DNA of 6,192 nucleotides from JBAZAX01 sp964568625 (GTDB lineage Bacteria; Babelota; Babeliae; Babelales; RVW-14), in contig CAZMQG010000034.1 of the NCBI GenBank assembly GCA_964568625.1, forward strand, positions 1-6,192, given 5' to 3'. The position numbers and the translations under genes are program-made. A model generated the notes under the pieces. It saw only the letters and a program-made list of their open reading frames with translations. It was not told where the DNA came from and ran no database searches. Shown one piece after another: positions 5,635-6,192 of the stretch (the stretch's first letter is position 1; every line of letters begins with the position of its first letter).

Positions 5635-6057
5635 TTATTTATTAAGTCCTAGTTTTCTGAGTAGATAGTTGATGAGACTGAACTTGGATAAATTACCGCT
5701 TAAAATCTCTGGATTGTCTCTAAGCAGCTTTGAATAGTACCAAAGATATTTTTCTGGTTTATTATTAAAGTCCACTGAATTGAATAGCTTTTTCTTTGGG
5801 TCAAGATATTCAAGGTCGTAGCTTTTATAGAATTTATGATCGAAATCTTTCAATGTTTTTGTCCCCATCTCAAGTTCTGAAATTGCCCTTTTTGTTTTAA
5901 TGACATACACCCAATATCGACCGTCATAAGCTATCTTTATTATAAGATCTCCTTTTACATAATCTGATTGCATTTCACGGCCATCGTTATATTCAAATGG
6001 ACCTTTGAATCCAAGGTTTGGTAAGAAATCGAAATAATTACCTGTGTTTGCTACCAT
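5635..6057 (-). CDS. Hypothetical 140-residue protein, orphan cassette-type gene
   Basis: I do not recognise the family. The product has no signal peptide or membrane segment, so it is probably cytosolic. The first half is aromatic and strand-prone (GNYFDFLPNLGFKGPFEYND 6-25; GDLIIKIAYDGRYWVYVIKT 36-55). The second half is charged and helical (PEKYLWYYSKLLRDNPEIL 101-119, then SLINYLLRKLGLNK to the end). Base and codon use are AT-rich like the other genes, unlike the adjacent island C. The ATG at 6057 is the first in the frame; no clear ribosome binding site or TAnnTTTG element is seen in the 78 nt upstream. It stands alone between sites C and E. Size and isolation resemble the small single genes of cassette arrays, and an immunity or anti-phage role is possible but nothing in the sequence proves it. 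Confidence 0.75.
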   Translation of the reverse strand: MVANTGNYFDFLPNLGFKGPFEYNDGREMQSDYVKGDLIIKIAYDGRYWVYVIKTKRAISELEMGTKTLKDFDHKFYKSYDLEYLDPKKKLFNSVDFNNKPEKYLWYYSKLLRDNPEILSGNLSKFSLINYLLRKLGLNK

Positions 6058-6136
6058 TGATAATCAGCTTTATTGTGGCGAATGAGCAATAATTGTTATT
6101 TCTTTTATTTAGTAGGGATGTCTCATGCATTAACCA

Positions 6137-6190
6137 TAACGTTTGACAATATAGCCAGTAAGGGATTGCGAGTGAATCACTGTCAAGTTA
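6137..6190. repeat. Site E: short attC-like inverted repeat at the right edge
   Basis: TAAC (6137-6140) plus TTGACA (6143-6148) pairs with TGTCAA (6181-6186) plus GTTA (6187-6190). Two bases (GT) are unpaired on the left arm only. The 32-nt interior AATATAG... is unlike the other sites. At 54 nt it is the smallest of the five, yet it keeps the TAACG start and GTTA end and the two-box arms. Its right end nearly meets the window edge, so any gene it serves lies outside. Confidence 0.5.
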
Positions 6191-6192
6191 CA

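Noticed and set aside
5140..5652. Several open frames on both strands (5140-5367 and 5157-5504 minus, 5184-5438 and 5338-5652 plus)
   Set aside because: They overlap in conflicting frames across the repeat island, have low-complexity R/P/G/C-rich content, and lack starts with any upstream signal.
1..6192. Search for CRISPR arrays, tRNA, rRNA and transposase or integrase genes
   Set aside because: No regularly spaced repeats, no tRNA-like cloverleaf and no recombinase motifs were seen by eye on either strand.

Overview
The window looks like a stretch of accessory DNA from a member of the Bacteroidota. Four things point that way: AT-rich genes, no clear Shine-Dalgarno sites ahead of the starts, Bacteroidota-type promoter elements (TTTG-N20-TAnnTTTG at 5051-5082, a -7-like TAnnTTTG at 1385-1392), and a secreted GH28-type beta-helix enzyme. 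Every supportable gene is on the minus strand, so transcription runs from high to low coordinates. No rRNA, tRNA, CRISPR array, transposase or integrase was found.

Layout, left to right. 39-1361 is a secreted parallel-beta-helix glycoside hydrolase related to GH28, possibly frameshifted at its 3' end. 1460-1736 is a GC-rich repeat island (site D). 1805-2040 is a decayed two-helix membrane protein gene. 2071-2219 is an imperfect inverted repeat (site B), followed by a PHP-domain phosphoesterase (2223-3116). 3185-3313 is another imperfect inverted repeat (site A), followed by a two-gene operon: a small RelE-like protein (3320-3721) and, upstream and overlapping it by 8 nt, an AAA15/RloA-type ATPase (3714-5027). 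Behind the operon's promoter is an 11-bp inverted repeat (5122-5148). 5167-5623 is a second GC-rich island (site C) that shares several segments with D. 5635-6057 is an orphan 140-residue gene, and 6137-6190 is a short imperfect inverted repeat (site E).

The main pattern is modular. Five inverted-repeat elements (D, B, A, C, E) all start with TAAC and end with GTTA on the plus strand. For the three intact units (B, A, C) the element lies 3 to 11 nt past the stop codon of a minus-strand gene. The elements share only their ends; their interiors differ, apart from the related islands C and D. This is the geometry of integron gene cassettes with attC sites: one gene or short operon, a recombination site just after its stop, and one common orientation. 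The core motif does not match the classical attC consensus well, so this is a candidate cassette array (or an unfamiliar cassette-like repeat system) and not a proven integron.

The most interesting cargo is the ATPase plus RelE-like pair. AAA15 ATPases of this type are known from RloAB/AbiL-like phage defence modules, where the partner is usually an RloB protein. Here the partner has a RelE/ParE-like C-terminal pattern instead, which suggests a variant defence or toxin module. That is inference from family resemblance and context.
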